From the NCBI GenBank assembly GCA_902554325.1, contig CACDOH010000002.1:1-64000 (forward strand): DNA of 64,000 nucleotides. Direction: 5' to 3'. The notes beneath the pieces were generated by a model that was not told the origin of the DNA, did not search any database, and saw only the letters and a list, made by a program, of their open reading frames with translations. Below, piece after piece: positions 47,059-54,008 of this stretch. The DNA comes from an uncultured Pelagibacteraceae bacterium (GTDB lineage Bacteria; Pseudomonadota; Alphaproteobacteria; Pelagibacterales; AG-422-B15). Within the stretch, counting starts at the first letter, position 1. Each line of letters starts with the position of its first letter. The translations under genes and the position numbers were made by a program.

Positions 47059-48104
47059 TTCTTAAATATAAAGATTGGTTCTACTTTTGAATCTGCTTGT
47101 TGTGATGATAACTTGTAATAGAAAGTATCTACTAATTTGAACCCAACTTCTTTTGCAAGATCAACTGTATCATCTTCAAAAGTCTCATAAACATTTCTTA
47201 CATTTGCAACATTTAACGCACAGAATTTATTTGGTTTAAGACCATAGTACATATTCTGAATTGTCTTTTTGAGAAACTTTTGTTTCCAATCTGTAAGTTT
47301 TGAAAACTTTAAATAAGATTGTGTACTTTCATTCGAGTACTTTTCGGTGTCAAAATAGGGTGGACTTGTAAATGCAAAATCTAATGAATTCTTATCTGGT
47401 CGATATTCTTCACTCCCCATTGTCAATAATTCGTGATTTCTAGCCGATGACTTGAATGTCTGTGACATCTCTTTAAGACCTTTCATTGTCTGTTTGTTTG
47501 GGTCAGTACCAATGTAATTAACATCTGCCTTTATACTTGCGAGTAAACGACCACCCCAACCACAACTCATATCCCAAACTGTATCTCCTTTATCACAAAA
47601 TACTTTGTACAACATTGATGCAGTAATCGGTCTGAAGTTAGAGACCATTTGTGAACCAGTGACTCTTCTTAAAATGCCCCTGATCTTTTCTTTATTCGTA
47701 TTTGATTGAGTCATTAAATCTTCCCAATTATCTTCCTTTGCAAAGAATACACCCTTAATCTTCTTCCGTATTCCGTTAGAGAACATCTCTTTACTTTTGA
47801 AAACATCATAGGGTGAAGTTGAGTCTTTGCATTGTACTTTAAATGCGTGAGGGTGATATGACCACGCAAGAGTTAAACCTCCCTTATGAAATGTGAAAAG
47901 TCTATTTGCAAAGTCTAATGACTTTCTATCATCTACTTTCAAGAATTCTTTAAACTTTTGATCTCTAAATTTCTTATCGGTTGGGTAATATGGAAACTTG
48001 TTCTTTTGCCAGTACTTTACAATCTTGTCGGTTCTCTTATCAATGATTACTTCATTAGTAATAGACTTGTTCTTAATATTACCTCTACTTGTTAATAAAC
48101 TCAT
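47055..48104 (-). CDS. DNA methyltransferase-like protein (N4C/N6A amino-MTase type)
   Basis: Motif I-like DTVWDMSCGWGGRLLAS and catalytic TSPPYFDTEKY. Confidence 0.8.
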   Translation of the reverse strand: MSLLTSRGNIKNKSITNEVIIDKRTDKIVKYWQKNKFPYYPTDKKFRDQKFKEFLKVDDRKSLDFANRLFTFHKGGLTLAWSYHPHAFKVQCKDSTSPYDVFKSKEMFSNGIRKKIKGVFFAKEDNWEDLMTQSNTNKEKIRGILRRVTGSQMVSNFRPITASMLYKVFCDKGDTVWDMSCGWGGRLLASIKADVNYIGTDPNKQTMKGLKEMSQTFKSSARNHELLTMGSEEYRPDKNSLDFAFTSPPYFDTEKYSNESTQSYLKFSKLTDWKQKFLKKTIQNMYYGLKPNKFCALNVANVRNVYETFEDDTVDLAKEVGFKLVDTFYYKLSSQQADSKVEPIFIFKK

Positions 48105-48130
48105 AATCAGCCGTCAGACACTGGTGTCGG

Positions 48131-48358
48131 TTATTCCATAAATGCATCTAGACCGTGTTGTTGGTCTATGATCTCTTTTACATTGGTGTTTATATAAATC
48201 TGATTTTGTATCCATTCTAACTTTGTATCGTACAAGGGTGTATCTTGCCCCTGCATCTTCAAATTCTCTAACATAAAGGTTAGATAGATGACTTTCTGTT
48301 CTGGTGTTTTGGTAGTCATTTCTCTAATCATTTTTCTTTTACTCGGTACTTCGATCAT
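48131..48358 (-). CDS. small hypothetical protein (75 aa)
   Basis: Start trimmed to ATG 48358, preceded by AAAGGAG RBS on the minus strand. Confidence 0.65.
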   Translation of the reverse strand: MIEVPSKRKMIREMTTKTPEQKVIYLTFMLENLKMQGQDTPLYDTKLEWIQNQIYINTNVKEIIDQQHGLDAFME

Positions 48359-48465
48359 TTTATCTCCTTTACTTAATAGGTATCTAACCAATTTATCAAC
48401 GAACCTACAAGGTCTATTTTAACACACAATAGTTCACTATCAATCGCACTTCACTGCCTCTGATC

Positions 48466-48533
48466 GTGATACACAAAATTTATCGTCTCGTATCACGGAT
48501 ATTTAAAATTTGAGGGTAGGTGTGATACACAAA
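48466..48533 (-). promoter_or_regulatory. shared operator motif copies 2 and 3 (GTGATACACAAA at 48466 and 48522) plus opposite half-site at 48490
   Basis: Lies in the divergent intergenic region between 48358(-) and 48617(+). Confidence 0.6.
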
Positions 48534-48616
48534 GTTGGAATAACGCTTTTGGCATTTTGGTAACTCTTTAAAATGTAGTAGTCGCATTTGCAACCTCTAC
48601 AAGAAAGGAGAAAACT

Positions 48617-49294
48617 ATGAAAACTCTAGGTTATTTAAGAGTAAGTCATCTTGAGTCTTTAAATGGTACAAGTTTAGAGACACAAGAGAAAAGAATAAAA
48701 AACTACTGCGAATTGCAAGAATTCAGTCTTGATGATGTAGTTCAAGAAGTCGTTTCAGGGGCAACTGAATTCAGAAAAAGAACAGCCCTAAAAGAGAAAG
48801 TCGATAAGATGAAACGAGGTGATCGTCTAGTCGTATCAAGATTAGATAGATTATCCAGATCAACTTTGCATACACTTCAATTTGTTAACGAATGTAAATT
48901 AAAAGGAATTGAAATTCATATAACTGATCTTGGTTGTGTGACTAATGGTGGTGTTGGTCAGATCGTCTTTAATGTCTTATCTTGTCTTGCAGAGACAGAA
49001 CGAATTAATATCTCAGAAAGAATAAAGGCAAGTAAACATTTCGCAAAGAAAGAACGAAAGTATCTTGGTGGTGCATTAGAGTTCGGTTATTCAAAAGATG
49101 ATAACGGTAAACTAATCCCAAATGAAAAAGAATTCGTCATTTTACAATCAATGATGAATTTAAGAACGCAGGGGTTAGGGTATAGAAAAATTGCCGAAGA
49201 AATACTAAAGAAGTTCGGTAGAAAAATACACTACACCCAAGTTCATAAAATCATCAATCGTGAACACAATCAAACATTGTTGGAGGTTGCATAA
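48617..49294 (+). CDS. serine recombinase / resolvase family protein
   Basis: YLRVS, SGATEFRKRTALKEKVDKMKRGDRLVVSRLDRLSRS, LAETERINISERI; GAAAGGAG RBS. Confidence 0.93.
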   Translation: MKTLGYLRVSHLESLNGTSLETQEKRIKNYCELQEFSLDDVVQEVVSGATEFRKRTALKEKVDKMKRGDRLVVSRLDRLSRSTLHTLQFVNECKLKGIEIHITDLGCVTNGGVGQIVFNVLSCLAETERINISERIKASKHFAKKERKYLGGALEFGYSKDDNGKLIPNEKEFVILQSMMNLRTQGLGYRKIAEEILKKFGRKIHYTQVHKIINREHNQTLLEVA

Positions 49295-49536
49295 TGTACA
49301 TCTGTTCTAACTGTAATATCGAATTAACCAAAGAAGACCTTGATGCGTGTGAAGTGGTTTCAATCGGTAAACTTTATTGTCAAGATTGTTTACTCAATAA
49401 GGAAAGAGAAATCTTCGTAGATGATAAAGGTCTCTTAACTCACACTTGGGATAAGTACGAAAAGTTTGTACTTGAGTGTTGGAAGAAGAGAATAATGGAA
49501 GATGATTTGAGGTATCTAGATGAATACATTGTCTAG
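49294..49536 (+). CDS. small zinc-ribbon-like protein
   Basis: CSNC...CQDC spacing. Confidence 0.65.
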   Translation: MYICSNCNIELTKEDLDACEVVSIGKLYCQDCLLNKEREIFVDDKGLLTHTWDKYEKFVLECWKKRIMEDDLRYLDEYIV

Positions 49537-49768
49537 AGTATTCGTCATCTTATTGTTAACGACATCAATGTCTTTTGCCGAAGGTAAATGTACTTACAAC
49601 ACAACAACTATCATTGAGAACGGACAAGTTATCTCAAAGAAAGAAATCAAAGTTTGTGATGAAGTACAGCCGATCGGGTCAGAGTCGTTCTTAACCAAAG
49701 AAGAGAAAATGCAAATGTTTGAAACAGGATTGATTCTTACATTTCTTTTCATCTTAGAAAATATGTAG
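49520..49768 (+). CDS. small exported protein
   Basis: Signal peptide MNTLSRVFVILLLTTSMSFAEG and C-terminal hydrophobic helix. Confidence 0.6.
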   Translation: MNTLSRVFVILLLTTSMSFAEGKCTYNTTTIIENGQVISKKEIKVCDEVQPIGSESFLTKEEKMQMFETGLILTFLFILENM

Positions 49769-49781
49769 AAAGGAGGTGAAT

Positions 49782-50222
49782 ATGAAAAATATAATAATAG
49801 TGTCTTGTTTATTATTTCTCGTTGGTTGTTCTCAAACGAAAATGGTCAAAGATGAAGTAATACAGTTGAAAGGAAACAATCAATTACTACAGGTCAATTA
49901 TGAAATATGTAATGACTATAAATCTAACTCTGCAAAAGTTTATGGTTGTTCTAGTTCATTCAGTAAAGACCTAGAGATATCTAAATCTAAGTCATTACTT
50001 AATGCGAAGTCTGAAGTAATTGATACCTACAATTCCTCATTCAACCAATCCCAAACAATGTTAAGTCAAGATAACAAGAAAGGTATTGTCCTTGATTATG
50101 ATAATAAAATTGTAAATCAGATTAGTGATACAGTTTTGAATTATAAAGTCGAGTACTCTAAAACATTTCAAGAGGCAAATGGTTTTAGAACATTTACTGT
50201 TATCTCAATGGACTTGATCTAA
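49782..50222 (+). CDS. lipoprotein of unknown function
   Basis: MKNIIIVSCLLFLVGCSQ lipobox; start trimmed from 49776; AGGAGGTG RBS. Confidence 0.75.
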   Translation: MKNIIIVSCLLFLVGCSQTKMVKDEVIQLKGNNQLLQVNYEICNDYKSNSAKVYGCSSSFSKDLEISKSKSLLNAKSEVIDTYNSSFNQSQTMLSQDNKKGIVLDYDNKIVNQISDTVLNYKVEYSKTFQEANGFRTFTVISMDLI

Positions 50223-50225
50223 AAA

Positions 50226-50276
50226 AAAGAACCCATAAGATAGGAAGAGGGTCTCTCAAAGTCTTATGGGTTCTTT
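50226..50276. terminator. strong hairpin: 15-bp perfect stem AAAGAACCCATAAGA...TCTTATGGGTTCTTT
   Basis: Perfect inverted repeat with 21-nt loop immediately after the lipoprotein stop. Confidence 0.8.
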
Positions 50277-50331
50277 ATACGAAACTTCACAGACAAGAAG
50301 TTAATCTGCAAATTGATATAGTTATTAATAT

Positions 50332-50487
50332 TTATGCGTGTCGTCTTAAATCTTCACTAATGAGTTGTTGTATTCTGGTAGATAGAGGTATTCCATAAAA
50401 CTTTGTTTGTCTTAATTCGTTATACCTCTCTAGTGTTATTGGATCGAGAGTGATCATATGTCTTTTCTTTTTAGGTGTGTGTTGCAT
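50332..50487 (-). CDS. 51-aa putative ribbon-helix-helix regulator, not in ORF track
   Basis: MQHTPKKKRHMITLDPITLERYNELRQTKFYGIPLSTRIQQLISEDLRRHA*; RBS AAGGAT upstream. Confidence 0.6.
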   Translation of the reverse strand: MQHTPKKKRHMITLDPITLERYNELRQTKFYGIPLSTRIQQLISEDLRRHA

Positions 50488-50523
50488 TAATTATCCTTTT
50501 CAGCCGTGCAGGGGCAAAGTCGG

Positions 50524-50823
50524 TTAAAATTGTCGTTTGTTTTTATTATCAATGTGTCTGTTTCTCGATTTGTAAAGGTTCGTATTTAAATTCTTTGTTG
50601 CGTGTCTTACTTCATCACTACTATTGAGTACTTGTCTATTAGTGTCATATTCAGATGTCCTAATTACTTTTGATTTTGTACCTATGTATTTGTCATATAA
50701 TCCAAATTGATTAGTTGGTTGTCTCATCACCATATCTGTACCAATATTTCTGGTACTCTTTTGATTTTCTTTTTGTTGTTTTAGATGTCTTGCTTTCATC
50801 GAATAATGGAATGCGTCATTCAT
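50524..50823 (-). CDS. hypothetical protein
   Basis: 99-aa ORF, 4-bp overlap with the upstream small ORF. Confidence 0.5.
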   Translation of the reverse strand: MNDAFHYSMKARHLKQQKENQKSTRNIGTDMVMRQPTNQFGLYDKYIGTKSKVIRTSEYDTNRQVLNSSDEVRHATKNLNTNLYKSRNRHIDNKNKRQF

Positions 50824-50936
50824 AATAGTTTCCTTATCTCTTCTAGTATTAAGAAAATCTGATCTAGTTTCTCTTGTGTACTTAATTTTCTTTTTGCTTC
50901 GGTTATCTTTTGTTTAATCTTATCTTTTGAATTCAT
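50820..50936 (-). CDS. 38-aa small protein
   Basis: MNSKDKIKQKITEAKRKLSTQEKLDQIFLILEEIRKLL*; 4-bp overlap with 50823. Confidence 0.4.
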   Translation of the reverse strand: MNSKDKIKQKITEAKRKLSTQEKLDQIFLILEEIRKLL

Positions 50937-51082
50937 ACTAATATTTATCTTTCTCAGCCGTTCTAGTGACTGTCGGTGTGTGGTTAGTTTCGTAAGACGA
51001 TTGAACACTTCGTGTTCAAGTATCTGTTGTTGGTTATCAGGTAGGATACCTTTACCCCTACCTTATCTCTTGCGGATTATCT

Positions 51083-51138
51083 GGAGGTGGACTTCCCCTC
51101 CAATCGAACTAACGATTTTGGGAGGGGAAACCACTTCC
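51083..51138. other. long imperfect hairpin in an ORF-poor region (possible structured RNA or DNA site)
   Basis: GGAGGTGG/CCACTTCC, TTCCCCTCC/GGAGGGGAA and AATCG/CGATT stack around an AACTAA loop. Confidence 0.7.
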
Positions 51139-51594
51139 GAGAGAACCCAAATTATTCATTCCGAATATTTGCTTTGCGTCTTTACCTAGTCGGTGGTCTA
51201 AGAAATCAACTCTTACGAGGTTGTGGGGCAAACTGATCCACAATTACTTTACTTCCATTGTCTGCGACTGCATTACTCAACACTTTCTTAGATTCTGTTG
51301 TGCAGATGATGACCTATTGTTTTTCTATAAAAGTATTTCAACAATTACTCTAAAAACAACGAGGGGTGTCATTTCTATTCATCAAACTTTACTTCGTTTT
51401 TACAAGTTTAAGTTATTCTACTTCTTGAAGATAGCGGTGATCGTGTAATGTCGATCAAATATTTCCTCCTATATTCCGATATAATTCTATCTTTAATTCA
51501 CTCGGATATGTGTTTTACAAGGTATTTAAATAATCAAATTTAAATGTTGTATTAGTATATATAAGGATAGAGTCTTCTACGGGTGGAATAATTA

Positions 51595-52842
51595 CTATTT
51601 TCTGGATTTAACTTTGTTAATTCGTTTTGCATAGTATTTCTCGTATTCTTCAATCACATTATCGTCATCAGTATCGTGGTCATAGTGTTTTGCGATCATA
51701 TCAGGTGATGTATTGAATTTCTTTGCGACTACATCTACTAAATTACCGTCACTCAAGTCTCTTTTTGTTTGAAGGTGTCGTATTGAAGTCATTGGTCTAC
51801 TCTTACCATTGAAGTAATATACATTAACTTCTTTTGCGACTCGCACAAATGCGTCTTGCACCCAGTTATTGATCTGATTGCGATCTCTTTTGTCATCTTT
51901 AAAAAAGAAATAGTCTTTTGGGGAGTAGGTTTGAAATCTATCTCGCACATAATCACCATATTTTGTCATAAAATACGGGTCGGTTTGATAACTGAATTCT
52001 TTTTGCGTCTTTGTCGTTCCAACTAAGACTTTGATAAATTCGATATCGTCTTTTGTGTATAATAATTTCATTTGATCAGCCCGAAGAGACACAGTCTCTG
52101 AACCATATCGAGTGGTTGAAGATATTATGAACTGTAAATAGACATATAATTCTAAGTACATTGGGTCATTATTGAGTTCATATATCTTTAATACTCTATT
52201 TGTTATCTTTTGAAGATCAGTCATTCGATATGCTGGTCGTGCATTACTTCTTCTATCAACTGGTGGATTCTTAATTGTTAAGTTTAACAATCCATCTGCA
52301 ACACCTTGTTTGCAAATTAATTGAATGATGTTCAAGTACTTTGTGATTGTACTACCTTTAAGTACTTTACCATCTTCATTACCTCTTGTTGTCCATCTAT
52401 CGACTAATTCATCAACAGACTTTTGAATCAGGTCTCTATCGTTCATCGGTACATTACCAAGAAAAGGTTTGATCTCTTTTCTGTATCTTCTTAATTCAGA
52501 TATACCTGTGTTTCTGATTTTCATTCCTCTATCAATCTCTTTCATTCTGTTCTTGAGTTTGTAGTGGTGAATTCTTTGATCAAATGCTTTTTCAGCCGTA
52601 TCATTGAAAGTCTGTGAAGTTCTCTTGATATCGTACTTATCAAAATCAAATGACTTCCAGAGTCTAATTGCCTCTTTCTTACCCTCTGTTTTAGAAGTAA
52701 TAGGTTTTAACGACTTACGAAATAACCCATTAGAACTATAAGAAGGTGATACATAGAAAGAAACTTGGATATATTTACTTCGTTCTTGTTTGTAAATCTT
52801 GAGACTACCACCAAGTTTCTTTTGCCAGATTGTTTTACTCAT
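51595..52842 (-). CDS. tyrosine recombinase / phage-type integrase
   Basis: TTRYGSETVSLRADQM (Arg I), SIRHLQTKRDL (R-H box), AKHYDH catalytic Tyr; near the att site. Confidence 0.88.
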   Translation of the reverse strand: MSKTIWQKKLGGSLKIYKQERSKYIQVSFYVSPSYSSNGLFRKSLKPITSKTEGKKEAIRLWKSFDFDKYDIKRTSQTFNDTAEKAFDQRIHHYKLKNRMKEIDRGMKIRNTGISELRRYRKEIKPFLGNVPMNDRDLIQKSVDELVDRWTTRGNEDGKVLKGSTITKYLNIIQLICKQGVADGLLNLTIKNPPVDRRSNARPAYRMTDLQKITNRVLKIYELNNDPMYLELYVYLQFIISSTTRYGSETVSLRADQMKLLYTKDDIEFIKVLVGTTKTQKEFSYQTDPYFMTKYGDYVRDRFQTYSPKDYFFFKDDKRDRNQINNWVQDAFVRVAKEVNVYYFNGKSRPMTSIRHLQTKRDLSDGNLVDVVAKKFNTSPDMIAKHYDHDTDDDNVIEEYEKYYAKRINKVKSRK

Positions 52843-53452
52843 ATATTTCGCCTCTTAAAAATGCGTCTATGACTAAATGAATTCTTTCTTCATCACCATT
52901 TACGACTGAATGAGGTGTAGTCACATCAACTGCATATAGATGGTTCTCTTTCATATTAATTGAAACTTCTTTATCACCATAGACAGTCATTATTGCGTCT
53001 GGGTTGGTTTTAATCGGTATATGAAATCTTCTTAGTGGACAATCTTTTATCAGAAAATCTTTATCAACTTTATCGGTATGTTTCTTTATGACTGCATTAG
53101 GTTTTACTTTTAGTAATCTAACTCTATCAAGATCACAAAAGAATTGTCGTTTAAAATTTTCAACGATACTTGTTATTGATCTTAAGATATTCATTTCATA
53201 AATGAATGTTGGTCTAGTCTGATTATTAGTTTCAGAATTATTACCTAAGACTTTTGGTTTAGATAAATCATTTGGGTCGTCACTATAACCTATTAATGAT
53301 AATCCTAACCAGTCACCAGACTTACAACATTTCGTAGTCACATTTGACCACTCTGGTTCTTGTAAATACTTCAATGATAATCTGTGATTAGATTTATAAT
53401 GGCCGAAAGACATCAGTGTCGGTGCATATTCTATCGTTTCGTGTGTAAACAT
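52835..53452 (-). CDS. aspartyl/asparaginyl beta-hydroxylase-like 2OG-Fe(II) oxygenase
   Basis: HTDK...RRFHIPIKTNPDAIMTVYGDKEVSINMKENHLYAVDVTTPHSVVNGDEERIHLVID; start trimmed to 53452; 8-bp overlap with integrase start. Confidence 0.75.
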   Translation of the reverse strand: MFTHETIEYAPTLMSFGHYKSNHRLSLKYLQEPEWSNVTTKCCKSGDWLGLSLIGYSDDPNDLSKPKVLGNNSETNNQTRPTFIYEMNILRSITSIVENFKRQFFCDLDRVRLLKVKPNAVIKKHTDKVDKDFLIKDCPLRRFHIPIKTNPDAIMTVYGDKEVSINMKENHLYAVDVTTPHSVVNGDEERIHLVIDAFLRGEIYE

Positions 53453-53522
53453 ATTACTCTCTTTCTTTTTGTTATAGGTAAAGGATACACGATTTTGAAT
53501 GGGTAGCACGATCATCATTAAT

Positions 53523-53553
53523 GTTAACAGTATCGTGATACACAAAATAAATG
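53523..53553 (-). promoter_or_regulatory. shared promoter/operator motif copy 4: GTTAACAGTATCGTGATACACAAAATAAATG
   Basis: 26/28 match to reverse complement of copy 1; upstream of the 53452 gene. Confidence 0.65.
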
Positions 53554-53568
53554 GTCATTTGAAGCAAA

Positions 53569-53619
53569 AGTGCGAAGTCTTTTGAAGGGGTCAAAAAAGT
53601 GCGAAGTGAAGTGCGAAGT
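53569..53619 (+). repeat. arm-type repeats, right: AGTGCGAAGT at 53569, 53598 and 53610
   Basis: Direct reading; plus a degenerate AGTGTGAATC near 53628. Confidence 0.85.
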
Positions 53620-53672
53620 GATTCTGAAGTGTGAATCTGATGAATTTGAGATGAGATACTAATTCTGAAATT

Positions 53673-53688
53673 AGTGGGAGACTTCTGT
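53673..53688 (+). repeat. att direct repeat, right (AGTGGGAGACTTCTGT), the 3' end of ssrA
   Basis: Identical to 43808-43823. Confidence 0.88.
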
Positions 53689-53907
53689 TGCCCGGTGCCT
53701 CCCGAACCGCGCTTGCCTAATTGTATTAAGCAGCGAGCGCTAATTTATTGTTAGCATTTAAAAGTTAGCCCGATAACGGCGGTACAATGCCGAGAGAAAA
53801 ACTTACCTTTAAACATTCGTCGATCCTATATCACCCCCTAAAATTGGTGGAGGTGCCGGGTACCGCCCCCGGGTCCGTAATGGGTATTACGTAAGCCGTT
53901 TATCTCT
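53674..53907 (-). ncRNA. ssrA: circularly permuted (two-piece, alphaproteobacterial type) tmRNA
   Basis: Minus strand: acceptor piece ...CCGGGGGCGGTACCCGGCACCTCCACCA, 6-nt spacer, coding piece GGGGGTG...; 7-bp acceptor stem GGGGGTG/CACCTCC; tag ORF GCTAACAATAAATTAGCGCTCGCTGCTTAA = ANNKLALAA* at 53755-53726; 5' limit approximate. Confidence 0.92.
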
Positions 53908-54008
53908 ATAGCTAGGATATCCCCAGCAATCTGAATATAGTTTGATATTGGATCTTTTTAAAGAGGCTATTCTTATTATAATATGCCATTATTATTTGAT
54001 TCACAAAA

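Larger units (their letters stand above)
43808..53688. mobile_element. integrative element inserted at the 3' end of permuted ssrA
   Basis: 16-bp direct repeats at both boundaries, one being the ssrA 3' end; internal tyrosine integrase, serine recombinase, inverted arm-type repeats and accessory genes interrupting a housekeeping context. Confidence 0.88.

Noticed and set aside
51221-51448. 75-aa plus-strand ORF in the structured region
   Set aside because: Composition and lack of RBS suggest noncoding; region treated as structured DNA/RNA
43808-53688. CRISPR array or retron in the element
   Set aside because: No regularly spaced repeats with spacers, no cas motifs and no reverse transcriptase ORF; the short AGTGCGAAGT repeats fit integrase arm sites better
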